DNA of 64,000 bases. It comes from Brassica napus. Lineage: Eukaryota > Streptophyta > Magnoliopsida > Brassicales > Brassicaceae. The position numbers were made by a program, and so were the translations under genes. This document shows positions 48,431-59,759 of this stretch, piece by piece; position 1 is the stretch's first letter; every line of letters begins with the position of its first letter. The stretch covers positions 4,422,024 through 4,486,023 of the forward strand of contig NC_063438.1 in the NCBI RefSeq assembly GCF_020379485.1, in the 5' to 3' direction. The notes beneath the pieces are model-generated. The model did not search any database, was not told the DNA's origin, and saw only the letters and a list, made by a program, of their open reading frames with translations.

Positions 48431-50154
48431 TTAAAGAAGAGCTGAACCGTAGAACACCAAATCCGCAGGACCAGTCATGTAAATATGGTTGTCTTCCTCT
48501 TTCCACTCTATCTCCAACGGTCCACCAGGTAGATCCACCGTGCATTTCTGTTCCACCATAAATACAAACATGTATGAGATATTGCTACTGAACCAAAATT
48601 GTAATTAATAACTATGGGATTCATCATCATACTTTAAAATGAAAAAAGTTATTCAAACTTACCCTGTCTGTTCGACCTTCAAGGACCGCTGCAACAACTA
48701 AAGCACAAGCTCCTGTTCCACAAGCCAAAGTTGCTCCTGCAGTTTGAATACATTTTAGTACTATATGATAAAGATATATATAACTAAAAAAATAGATTTT
48801 GGACTTGGCTAACCTGCCCCACGCTCCCAGACACGCATTTTTAAATGTGAACGTGACAAGACCTCCACGAACTCTGTAGACAAAGTTTAAAGTAATATGA
48901 GAACATACAATTGTGCCAGTGACACTTCTATGTATAATGTTATGAATGAATCTCCACCAACCTGTGTTGGTTCTAGCAGGGAACATCTCATGGTGCTCGA
49001 ACTTAGGACCAATCTCTGACAACTTCAGCTCATCAACTCTCAAATCCTGGTCGATGCAAAACAGAAAATCACAAACTCAATTTGCTTACATACAGAATCT
49101 CCTTCTTTCTAAGAATGTACCTGTCCGTCCTTAGTGCCAAATGTGATACAGTGAGGGTTCCCCATGCTTACACACGTCACATTCCAGCTCACTCCATCAA
49201 CTACCAGCTCCGCCGCAACAACAGACTCACCTCTGTTACCTTGCAACTTCGTAGGCACATCCTCTGCTCTAAGTATCGGTTCCCCCATATCAACCTTTAC
49301 CTGTATCAACACCAATCCAGTTAAAACAGAGAGAAAAAAAAACAAAATTTATCAGGAATATAACTTTTTACCTGCCCATCATCTTGAATCTCTGGAATGA
49401 TCAGACCAGCACCAGTATGTATTGTAAAACTGAAACGAAACAAGCATGAGCAAGTGTGACCCTTTTTAATCATTAATTTTTTTATTACAATACCTATGCT
49501 TTCCTTGTAGATTCTCAATCTCAGCAATGAATCTTGCAAAGCATCTAACTCCATTTCCACACATCTAACAAAAAAACAGAGTCTTTATAGCTTTCTAATC
49601 CAAAAAAACAGAGTCTTTTATAACAAAAACAGAGTCTTTAATAACAAAAACAGAGTATTTTCTAACAAAAACAGAGTCTTTAATACCAAAAACAGAGGAT
49701 TAATCAAAACACTTCGTACCTCTGGTTCACTACCATCTGAGTTGAATATCCTCATAGTGTAATCAGCACCATTAACGCCAGGCATCGCAAAGATGACTCC
49801 GTCCGCACCAACGCCGAAGTTTCGATCACAGAGCTTCACAGCTTGCTCCTGAGTAATCTTAGGCTCTGACGAGTCCCTATTGTCTACCAGAATGAAATCG
49901 TTTCCAAGGCCGTGGTACTTGACGAAGTGGAGGATCCCGCTTTCCTTTTTATCGAGGAAGGTTTCCGGCGAGAGTTTCTCGGCGGCGAAGGCGCTCATGG
50001 AGGTCGCTGAGACGCGAAGGTTAGTGCTTTTGAAGGAAAGGTTTCTACCGGAGAGGTTGAAACGAAGAGAAGGTAACGATCTAGAGAAGGTATGTGAGAA
50101 TTGGCGTGATTGCGGCGAAGCAAGAGTGACAGTGTTCGTGGCGGCTATCTCCAT
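48431..50154 (-). CDS. DAPF: Diaminopimelate epimerase, plastid, eight exons
   Basis: Exons 49720-50154, 49494-49564, 49372-49429, 49121-49300, 48962-49046, 48814-48873, 48663-48736 and 48431-48547 join in phase to 359 residues. The enzyme (EC 5.1.1.7) converts LL- to meso-diaminopimelate in the plastid lysine pathway. The first ~60 residues are Ser/Arg-rich and low in acid, as in a transit peptide. The start [10 protein letters not shown] was chosen because the upstream in-frame codons look like leader. Core motifs are [29 protein letters not shown], the catalytic Cys147 in [28 protein letters not shown] and the second catalytic Cys302 in [11 protein letters not shown]. It ends [10 protein letters not shown]. 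Everything needed is present. Intron 1 contains a short tandem repeat. In A. thaliana the single gene is At3g53580. Confidence 0.95.
49565..49697. repeat. ~21-bp minisatellite in intron 1 of DAPF
   Basis: About six imperfect units of AACAAAAACAGAGTCTTTAAT (variants ...TTTTAT, ...ATTTTCT) fill most of the 155-bp intron between exons 1 and 2. Confidence 0.85.
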
Positions 50155-51079
50155 CGATGCTTCGGCTTCTTTTGTTTCTTGTCTGAACTCTCTGTAAAGG
50201 TCTGTGTTTTGGCCCTTTCGGATCACGGGTCAACCGGGTCGAGGCAAAATAAAAAACGTTTAAAACGCAACGCCACAAATAAAAAAAAAACTCAAAATAA
50301 AATCAGAAAACCAAGATCCAAACCGAAAAACTTAAACCCATACCCAATTTGAATTGCAAAAATACATGAATGAAATTTGGTAAAATGTATATAAATCTGA
50401 AACATTATTAATAAAATCCAAACAGGTATTGTAAAAACAAAAAAAAAAAGAATAATTCATCAAAGTTCAATAATCCAAATTAGTAAATGAAATAAATATT
50501 TAAAATGTAAAATACTTATTTCAAATATTTAATTACATGTTTTTAATATAGTATTTAATTTTAAACTTACTAATTATTTCAAAGACTAAATTTCATTTTA
50601 GAATTAGAGATATTATTAACTTCTAATTTTAAATTCAAAATATATTTTAAATGATAGTATTAAATCTAAATAATTCCCGATCATCGGCCGACCGGGTCTA
50701 ACCGGTGAAACGTTTTAACTATGTCTGGAAAATAAAAAAACTTTAAAAGTTTCTATTTTATTTTTCTAATTTCCGCACAACCCTAATAAAAACCCTTGCA
50801 CGCCGTCTCCTCCTCTTCCTCTTCTGCTTCCTCGCTCGCGCCTCCGTCACGGTTCCTTCACTCTCTCTCTCTCAAACTCGCCCATCCTTTCAATTCCCCA
50901 GGTAAGCTTTTCGACGCTCCTCTTGTTAAACCCTTCTCGTAGATTCATTTCCAATCCACAAAGTTCTCAACTTTTCCCTAAGTTTCGATAAACCCTTATC
51001 GTATAAAAAGCTTTAACCTTTACAACTCTATAGATCCAATCTGAACTGAATCAGTCAATCTTCCTCTTAATCAGGTCTG
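50155..51079. promoter_or_regulatory. Divergent promoter region between DAPF and TIM17
   Basis: DAPF is transcribed leftward from 50154 and TIM17 rightward from 51080, leaving 925 bp. The right part (50785-50900) is CT-rich leader for TIM17. A leader intron from CCCCAG|GTAAGCTTTT (50902) to AATCAG (51074) leaves the ATG five bases after the acceptor. The middle is AT-rich and shows no TATA box I trust. Confidence 0.55.
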
Positions 51080-51760
51080 ATGGGAACTCCAGAATCTTCC
51101 CGAGAGCCCTGCCCCGACCGTATCCTCGACGACATCGGTGGGGCCTTCGGAATGGGAGCTGTCGGAGGAGGAGCCTTTCATTTCATCAAAGGAACTTACA
51201 ACTCCCCCAAAGGAAGTCGCTTTATGGGAGGGAGACAAGCGGTGACGATGAACGCTCCTCGCTTGGGAGGTAGCTTCGCTGTTTGGGGAGGTTTATTCTC
51301 GACGTTTGATTGCTCCATGGTGTACCTTAGGCAGAAGGAGGATCCTTGGAACTCGATATTTGCAGGCGCTGCGACTGGTGGGTTTCTGGCTATGAGGCAG
51401 GGGCCTAGCTCGGCGGTGAGGTCTGCGCTTTTCGGTGGGGTTTTGCTTGCGTTGATTGAAGGAGCCGGGATTGCGTTGAATAAGATGTTGGCTCAGCCTC
51501 AGCATATGCAGATGGAGGAGGGGATGATGCCTGGAATGCCGGGGATGCAGATGGGGCAGGTGCCTGGGATGCAGATGCCGAGTCAGGTTCAGGCGCAGGG
51601 GATGCCGGAGGATACTTCTTCATCGTCGTCGTCGTCATGGTTGGGAGGGCTATTTGGTAAGAAGAATGATGAGGCGCAGGGGCAGACGAGTAGTGGAAGT
51701 GAAACGAAGGTGTTGGAGAGTTTTGATGCGCCTCCGGTGCCATCATTTGAGTACAAGTGA
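51080..51760 (+). CDS. TIM17-2: Mitochondrial inner-membrane translocase subunit TIM17
   Basis: The 226-residue coding region has no introns, and the leader is spliced just before the ATG. It is a channel-forming subunit of the TIM23 presequence translocase. The Tim17/22/23 domain covers about residues 10-140 with four membrane segments and the signatures [40 protein letters not shown] and [16 protein letters not shown]. After residue 145 comes a plant-specific tail of methionine/glycine/proline repeats ([15 protein letters not shown]), a serine run and WLGGLFGKK. This tail is a low-complexity region that commonly varies in length. It ends PPVPSFEYK, the conserved C-terminus of the TIM17-2 type (A. 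thaliana At2g37410, from memory). Confidence 0.95.
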   Translation: MGTPESSREPCPDRILDDIGGAFGMGAVGGGAFHFIKGTYNSPKGSRFMGGRQAVTMNAPRLGGSFAVWGGLFSTFDCSMVYLRQKEDPWNSIFAGAATGGFLAMRQGPSSAVRSALFGGVLLALIEGAGIALNKMLAQPQHMQMEEGMMPGMPGMQMGQVPGMQMPSQVQAQGMPEDTSSSSSSSWLGGLFGKKNDEAQGQTSSGSETKVLESFDAPPVPSFEYK

Positions 51761-52393
51761 AGCTTGTGTGGATCGGAACCTTTCCAATCGTTGCCTACTG
51801 GTGTTTAGCAGTCTGTTCTGTTTTGTGGTAGTCGATCTATCCTCATTTGTTTTCAGCAGAATTATATACTTGTTCTTGGAAGAATGAGTCTCTCTTCTTT
51901 GGCTTAAAGTTTTATGTTTTTTTTATAAAGTTATTTGTGCTTACTACTGTGAAACCATTCACGCAACTATTTATTGTTGGGTTTTTGAATAATGTAGTAG
52001 TATTAGATTTTCATGGTGGGAATGTTTGTAATGAAAATGAATTCATTTGGAGCACTCTCTGTCTCTTCTTATAGTCACTCTTTAAGGGTTTTCTTTACCC
52101 AACAACTCAAAACACTGTCACTCATGTAGTTGATACTGTTAAGCTCTAGGAAACCTCATCAAACACTGTAAGAACAAGATTTTACTTGGAGGCTGCTAGA
52201 CAAAGGCACAAAAGCACAGTGATTTGCCAAAGCTTTTTTTTTTCTTTCTTTCAATCCTCTTTGGTTTTTGTAGGTGAAAACGAGGTGAAATCATGATATT
52301 AGTTTATAGTACTTTGCATGAAATAAATAGGGAACATGATGTATTCTTTGTTGTGAGCAGGAGTCAGAAACAATTTTAGTGGAGATAAATGTT
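51761..52393. other. 3' flank of TIM17
   Basis: Holds the TIM17 3' untranslated region (T-rich, with AATGAAAATGAAT near 52034) and unique AT-rich spacer. Confidence 0.5.
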
Positions 52394-52395
52394 TA

Positions 52396-52653
52396 CTCCC
52401 TCCGTTTTTTAATATAAGTCGTTTTACAACTATGCATATAGATTAAGAAAATTATTAACTTTGTATTTTCTAAACAAAAACATCATTAATTATTTACATA
52501 ACCACAATTCAACCAATAGAAAAATAGAAGATATATTATCATTGGTCAGACATTATTAATTATTAATAAATTTTACATAGAAAACCGAAAACGACATATA
52601 ATTTGGAATAAAAATGTTTCTCTAAAACGACTTACATTAAAAAACGGAGGGAG
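52396..52653. mobile_element. Stowaway MITE with intact ends
   Basis: A 258-bp unit flanked by TA (52394-52395, 52654-52655). The left end is CTCCCTCCGTTTTTTAATAT. The right end, on the other strand, is CTCCCTCCGTTTTTTAATGT. Near-perfect inverted ends suggest a fairly young Tc1/mariner-type MITE. Confidence 0.92.
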
Positions 52654-52655
52654 TA

Positions 52656-53710
52656 TTTTTTAATGGAGTCGATACATTTTTAAAATAAAAACAAACTGTA
52701 ATAAAAAAATTTTAGGTAAAACCAATTAAAAATATAATTTAGGTAAAAAAAAAAGAACATTTGGGCCTTTTCATTTCAATGAAATGAAATACAACTAGTT
52801 GACAAAAAAAACCTCCACTCCTTCACAATTGCCTCTTCCTCTGGTTTTGAGTGTTATTAACAGGTTGAAATTTAATGGCAATAGTAATTCGGATATCTTT
52901 TGATTGCTTTGGGACTGTAATAGTAACAGGTTGTCTGCGTCTCTATTACGTATCTGCCAGGAAATCTAGTATACTAGTAATAATGTCGTTAATATAGGGA
53001 GTGCAGGGGTTCCAATGGTACTATAATTTCAAAATCAAACCGGCCGGTTCAGTAAGCTATGGGGGAAGGCATATAAAGAAAGAAAGAAAAAAAAATTAAT
53101 ATTAGTATTATTTATTTATTAGTTTGAAATTTCAAAATGGAAAAGAGTAAATCAACCAACCCACTCTTCTCTTCAGTCTCTCTCTCTCTCACGCAGGAGT
53201 CGTCGTCTCGTCTGCTTCTCTCTCTCTTCCTTAATGGTTTCTGGGAAACGTATCTGCTTCCGATCTAGTTGACCCTCTTTCGTAATATCTTATCCTGAGT
53301 GAAAGATGAAGTCTTTTCGTCTCTTGGCAAATCTAATTCAGGACCGATTCGTTTCCACACAGTAGCAGCAAGCCACTTCTTGTCAAAGGTTATAACTTTG
53401 AACTCATGTGCATTTTTTTTTAATCTTTTCTGAGTAATGCAGGCTCATCATCTAATCTAATTGCTTTCATTGATCTTTTATTTTTCCAACGACTACTCAA
53501 AGTTAAAACTTTTTTTTATTATAAGCTTTGATTCTGAAGAACAGACACAAACATAACCTCTCTTGTCTTGTTCATTGTGTGTTAAACTCAGAGACAAACC
53601 CAGTTGTTAGAAAATTTGTTTCTGTTGAGAAAGCTCATGTCTTTATTAGTTTGGTAGTGTCTTGATTTGGCTTTGCCTTCTTTGGTGTTTGTAGTAAATA
53701 ACGCAAGAAA
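52656..53710 (+). promoter_or_regulatory. Promoter and leader of the TRM/DUF4378 gene
   Basis: A CT-rich leader (TCTCTCTCTCTCACGCAGG) lies at about 53177-53195. A 19-codon upstream frame (ATG at 53306, stop at 53363-53365) lies in the probable leader. A donor-like AAAG|GTTATAAC follows at 53388. Long introns in the leader are likely, because the coding start is 500 bp downstream of the CT-rich zone. Confidence 0.45.
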
Positions 53711-56034
53711 ATGTCAATGCAAAATGGATCTAAAAGGAGTTCACCTAGCATCATAGCAAGATTGATGGGTCTTGATGGTCTCCCTCCTCCACACAGAGAA
53801 CCCAAGCCTTTGGAGAATCAACAGCGCATGACTAAAGCTCGTGGGAAGCAAACGTATGGTGATCATGAATCTCTTAGGAAGAGGTCAATGGATGAGCATA
53901 GATTCGAAGACGTCTTTGAAGTTATGGACGCAGATGAAGGGAAGAGCAGTACTAGTTTGTTTCAGAAGAGGAGGAGTGTGAATGCTAACTTAACTGAGGC
54001 AGAGATGGCTTTTATACGCCACAAGTTCATGGAGGCTAAGCGTCTGTCCACGGATGAGGAACTCCGTTACTCTAAAGAGTTTAATGAGACTCTTGAGGCT
54101 CTAGACTCCAACAAGGACCTCTTGTTCAAGTTTCTTCATCATCCGGATTCATTATTCACAAAACATTTCTCTGATCTTCAAAGCATAGCTACAAAGCCAC
54201 AGTGCAGTCATAGATCACCTCAATGGTATGGTGATGGTGTTGACCTATCAAAGAAGCAGTGGAAAAAGAGAAGTGGTTTGAAACCGACCGAGATTGTTGT
54301 TCTGAAACCTAATCTTGGTAAGCCACAGAGCTCTTCTTGTGATGAGGCCAGGGAAGATCTCAAACTGTCTAAACCATTTGGCAGTTCGTTAGGTAATGAA
54401 GATGTCTTTCCTTTGAGAGATTCCAGAGAGATTGCTAGAATAGTATCTAGACAGTTAAAGGCAAGTTGTGGCAATGAGAGTTTCACAAACTTTGATATGT
54501 CAAGGTTCAGAGGTTACGCAGGAGATGAAAGCTCATCCGGGAGTGATTCTTCAAGACCAAGAACTGACGACTTTAGCCGCAAGAATCACACTCGGTATCT
54601 GTCTTCCACGTCACCGGAGTCTGCGAGTAAGGAGGCCATGAGGAGAATGTCAGAGAGGTGGAAGCTGGCACACAACTCTGAGAGAGAGATAGAGATTAGA
54701 AGAAGAAACACATTGGCTGATATGCTTGCAACCTCAGATAGAGAAGCGAGGCTAGCAAGTTTTAATGGGAGGAGTAAAAGGTTTGAGAGCAATGTTGGAG
54801 AGTCTGAGTTGGCAGATCCGCTTGGGATTAGTAGTAGAGATGGTTGGAAAGGTACTGGTAGAAGTAGAACAACCATGCATAAGGAGAGAGCTTGTAGTCA
54901 CACCATTGTGCTTCCTAAGAAGCTAAACACTCGAGATGGATTAGTGAAGGGGTGTTCTTTTCACAACAGGCCAAGTTCAAGTGAAAGTCTTAAACTGTAT
55001 GGTGAGTTATCCAAAGAGAAGCTTCCTGCTCTTAAAACACAGAGAAGCGTATCAGTTCATGCAGATTCAGACACTGAAAGTTGTTCATCAGACTATGAAG
55101 ATGCCAAGAGTAATCCATCCTTGGAACAAATCGATTTGTCAGCAGTTACCTCGTTAACTCACCATGTAAGTGTATACTGTGAAGTAATGCTAAAACGTCA
55201 TTGGTTTGTGTTCTAGATCCCACTCTATAGGCTGTTGTACTGACAGATGTTCTACTCTTCTGTCCTCCAACCACAGGCTCAGGAGAGTGCAGAGGAAGGA
55301 GATCAACCAAGTCCACAAGCTTCTTTACACGATGAGTTTTCATCTAACTCTGAGTGCTTTGAGAGTCTTAGCGCTGATCTCCAAGGTAATCCCAATCATA
55401 TCTTCTTGATTCTTTCACAGTTTTAGTTAAGTGAAATGTGTTTAAGGGGTTTTCTTTATTTCCAGGGCTCAGAATGAAACTTCAGCTACTAAAACGTGAG
55501 TCAGATACTTACAACGAAGGCGACATGGTCGTTTCAAGTGAAGAAGAAGAAGAGGAATCATCCATAGTAACAGATGAGACGATGATCATCCATGAGTGGA
55601 AGTCTCTCTACTTGGCTGATATCTTAGCAAACTCCAGGTTCAGTGACTTGAACCCGACAAGCTTCATGGCGTCATGGCACTCTTCTGAATCACCTCTAGA
55701 TCCATCCTTGGTTAAGGACCTTGAGAAGAAGTACTCCGGTCTGAAAACCTCAACCCGGTTAGAAAGGAAGTTTGTGTTTGATTGGATAAACAGTGAGATT
55801 CTCGAGTTCTTTGAGCAGTTCACTGATCTTAAACCCACAAAGGTCAGCCCAAAATGGGATATAAGCATGATGCATGAAACTCTGCGAGAGGTTGTCACTA
55901 GAAAATACATGAAACAAAGTAGAGATACAAAGGAGAAGGAGTTGCAGTTGCCAAGCTTGGAAGATGGCATTGAAGTGATAGGTAAGGAGATTGAAGAAAT
56001 GTTGACAGATGAACTCATTGCAGAGCTAGTGTAA
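53711..56034 (+). CDS. TON1-recruiting-motif (TRM) / DUF4378 protein, three coding exons
   Basis: Exons 53711-55165, 55277-55385 and 55466-56034 join in phase to 710 residues. Near the N-terminus is SPSIIARLMGLDGLPPP, the conserved RLMGLD motif of the LONGIFOLIA/TRM families. The long middle is basic, Ser-rich and probably disordered, with a KKLNTRDGLVKG-type conserved island. The C-terminal ~150 residues form DUF4378 (SLYLADILANSRF, ERKFVFDWINSEILEFF, EDGIEVIGKEIEEMLTDELI). TRM proteins bind the TON1-TRM-PP2A complex at microtubules. The best match from memory is A. thaliana At3g53540. That protein is longer in my memory, so an additional upstream coding exon cannot be excluded. Confidence 0.88.
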
Positions 56035-56292
56035 TTCTTTTTTTGAAAAGTTACATTGTATCTAATATCTATCGGTTATACTAAAACATTTATGAGAAAA
56101 TGCAAACGTTTCTAACAAGTTCAACTTATCATAATTCATAAGATGCTGTTGGATATAGAGTTTCAGCTGAGATGAGAGTTATATTATATCATAAGTTTAA
56201 AGTGGACTCTAGGTGCGGTAAATTCTGAAACTTTACCGACTGATTTTGACAACAACAGAGAGAGAGGTAAGACAGTAAAAAAGGGGGGTAAA

Positions 56293-57540
56293 TTAAGGCT
56301 TTGGAGTTTGCAGATTTGGCAATGGGAGTACTGTTGGAGTAGTCCAAAACTGAGCATTTTTAACCTTTGAGATGCTATCCAATATTTCCAAGGGAGTGAT
56401 GTCTCCAGTCACTGTCACTTTCTTTGCAGCAAAATCTATGTTGAATGATGTCACACCTACAAATGAATCAATTTCAATAGTACTGATTAACCAGCTTTAG
56501 ACCAAAACCGGTTTTAGTGATGAACTAGAGACATGCTCAGGTATACCAGAAAAAACAACCAAATCAAGTAAACGCAAAATAACATTAATTATTATGATTT
56601 GATTATTTTATAACTATTTATATCTATGTATGAGCACTGAAAGATCATCTCATCTAAGCTCCTCTTATATGGTTTTTCCTAAACAAAATGTGAACCAAAT
56701 TCGATTTATAAAACCGGAACTATTTGTAAATAAACCGGTCTCTAACCATATAAGGAAGAAGAATGTGGCATTCACGTAAATAAATGAATAATCTAATACC
56801 TTGCATTCTGGACAGATGTTTCCTAACTTTTGCTTCACAACCTCTGCAATGGAGAGACACTTTGAGAACAACAACCTGCTTCTCCTCCTGATAATGCAAC
56901 TCTAATCATTACCCTCATATCACCATTTATTACATCTATGCCATTTGTCATGCCAACAAACAAAACAATTTACCTGGTCTGAACCACCACCACCACTACA
57001 AGTCTTCTCTTCCGTTATTGACGACACTGGCTCTATCTCTTCAGTAGCAGGAGGTTTAGGACTAGAAGCTACTGCCTTAACCGGATCCTGACCCGCAGAC
57101 CCGTTAAGAGCAACCGGGTCGGATCCCAAAAGATACCTTGTAGAACCGGGAGGGGTTTTGGTAAGATCACATGCGGGTCTCGCAACACAGCTGAAACTCT
57201 TCCTCGCCAAGCTCATGTCACTTGTTATGAGCTTCAACAACGCCGCCGCTCCACCTCCACCGCCGGTGCTTTTACGGCCAGTGAAGCTCCTCCTTCCCTT
57301 GGAGTTTTCTAGTGCTTTGTTACTGATCTCTCCGTCTGCGGGAGAAGCAGGTATTCTGATGTAGTCGTCCGCAGTGGATCTCCGGCCATCTTTAATGATG
57401 GGGTTGTGACGGTCGATAGCTCGGCCGCTGCTTTTGTCATCTTTGTCGGCGACGGTGACGGTGGTTGGTTTGTGAATGTGGTCCATGCTTGAACATATGG
57501 CTGTTGATGCTTGAGAAGCGCAGAACATAGGTCCCTTCAT
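56293..57540 (-). CDS. NAKR-type heavy-metal-associated (HMA) domain protein, three exons
   Basis: Exons 56974-57540, 56800-56887 and 56293-56456 join in phase to 272 residues. The first ~190 residues are low-complexity with RRSTADDYIRIPASP and LLKLITSDMSLARKSFSC, islands typical of the SODIUM POTASSIUM ROOT DEFECTIVE group. The C-terminal HMA fold (about 193-262) is VVVLKVSLHCRGCEAKVRKH, with the metal-binding pair C-R-G-C, then GVTSFNIDFAAKKVTVTGDI and ILDSISKVKNAQFW. NAKR proteins act in phloem for sodium/potassium balance and flowering-related transport. Whether this is NAKR2 (At2g37390) or NAKR3 (At3g53530) cannot be decided by eye. Its start has MKGPMFCASQASTAICSSMD, the usual opening. 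Confidence 0.92.
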
Positions 57541-59759
57541 TTTGTTTTTAAAGAAATAAAAAGTACCGAAATGTTGTAAGAACTTGAAGGAAACGTTGAA
57601 GCTAGAATGTGTATATGTGCATCATATCATATGAGGATATCTTTATTCATGTAGAGAGAGGATTGGATTGGAATAGAGACAAAAGAAGTTATAAGGAGTA
57701 TAACGTTCATATATATGAGTTATTTGTCCATGTATATGTATAATCTATAGTTGTTGAGACATTAGTTATATACAACTCATGTTCTATTTTTTCATTTCCC
57801 TATATATCTTACATTTTATCTTTTGAAAATATATACTGCGTTGCATTCACCGATCATTATAACTAAAAAAATAAAAAAGCAATACTACTCAAATGTTTAT
57901 ACATGGTTACATCAGCAATACTAGAGTTGTTGTATTATAATTTCGATGGTTGAGCCCTAAAATTATGTGTGTTCTAGTATTCGGATCCAGCCGCAGCCAA
58001 TACTTAGTTCACTAATTATGATAACTACGTGACTAAACTTGTTAGAGACAAGACACTAATTGTTACATATCTGGATAAAAACAAAAGACTAGCTATTTAT
58101 ATTTGGATGGAACCTTTCATATCAAAACTACAAATATGTCTTGGAATACTACATTATATATAATCTAAACAAAAAACACAGTATAATCTAAACTGAACAA
58201 AAAAAAACTTACCAAGCGTCTTTTATTTCAAAGGAAATTGCACCCTATATACATGAAAAAAAACTTAAATACACTAACTAACCAAAATTCTCCCATCTCT
58301 CTTACTTTCTCTTCCTATCTCTCTCTACTCTCTCTCCCAAAATCTAATTTTTCATTTTTTTGGTTATTTGGCAAATAAGCCCTTATTTCAAAGTTAAATG
58401 GAATGTCCTATATTCTGGTTTTTATTATCTTTCACAATTGTCAATTTTATGAATTTCCAGCACAAATTCAATTAACAATTAGCAGAATGGTTCTTGTTTG
58501 TCTTATTTTAGATTCTATTTCACTTTAAACTTACACGTTTGGATTCCTGATAACAATTGGGATATTAATGCATTTTTCAAAATTCAAAATGAACAAGGGT
58601 AATACTTTGCTAAGTATAATATATTAACAAGCTATATAATACTCAATGGCTTGTTTCACTTCATGGCATGATGATATGATCGTAGCCCGAAGCACAACTT
58701 TGGATAATAAATTACTTTTAGTAACTTATAATAAGCTACTTTTCACGTGGGAGTTAAGAGAGTGTACGTTTGTTTTCTTGGTTGACCCTCAAACTATTTG
58801 CATTCCAACAACTTATGTTAGTATATATCGCTGCTGAATTTTATGAGAAAAAACTAGTATCTAGACAAATTTTATACATTAACACAATAAACACATATTC
58901 TCTGAAGGCAACAGTTAAGCACAATTATTATTTGTTAATTTATTGCATGCTCACTGTCACTGGATGATAATGCCGGGCGTGGACCGTGGGACATCCTCTT
59001 CACGAGACATTTTCCAAATCCTATACTTCAATCTTATTTATTTCATTTTTGTTTGTTTGTCTGTTTTGTTTATTTATATGATAAATGAAACACTGAATCT
59101 GTGTCAGAAAGAGACGAGACATATGGCCAACGGTCGAGAAAAACAAATAAGAAAATAAAATCTTGAGAAAAGAGTAGTAATAGAGCTCTTTCCTTGTAGA
59201 TGGACAACGTGATGCTTGAATGTTAGCGCCGGACAGAGCTTTTGTATCATTACAACAATTCATCTAACTTTCGTTCCGCTTTTCACTGATAAACTAAAAT
59301 TATATTGATCTTTTATTGAGATTTGTAACAATTAGGATCACAAGGAATATTCTACGTTTGGATCACTGGGATGTAGGGTATATCCGGTTTTAACCTTTGA
59401 TTTTTCACTGAATAAAACTCTTATCATCTTGCTCTTAATCCTTAGCTAAAATCAAGTTTAACATGATACTCTTAGGATAAATATGTTAATCGGAAGAACT
59501 TTAGATCAATCTTTCGACATCTATCATCTTATGTAATTTAGATTAGGTTGGATCAAAATTGAAGTGTATTGTGTTACCTAATAAAACTGTATTATCATAT
59601 GATTGCAAATAAAATAATTTTTTTCTTTTCTCAATTATCCCTGTCAACCATTAAATGTATTGTGTTTTTTTTTTTTGTCTGTTAATTATGCTATTACAAA
59701 TTATGAAAAATATTACATAGGCGATATTACAGTCGACAATTATATCTGTCTTATGAGTA
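57541..59759. other. NAKR promoter and AT-rich spacer
   Basis: The 5' flank of the NAKR gene lies at the left. A pyrimidine-rich patch (TCTCTCTCTACTCTCTCTCC) lies at about 58318-58337. I see no gene or transposon ends in the remaining 2 kb. Confidence 0.5.

Noticed and set aside
48346..48561. Plus-strand frame over the last DAPF exon
   Set aside because: It is the complement of the epimerase C-terminal exon, whose splice phase and protein motif are clear.
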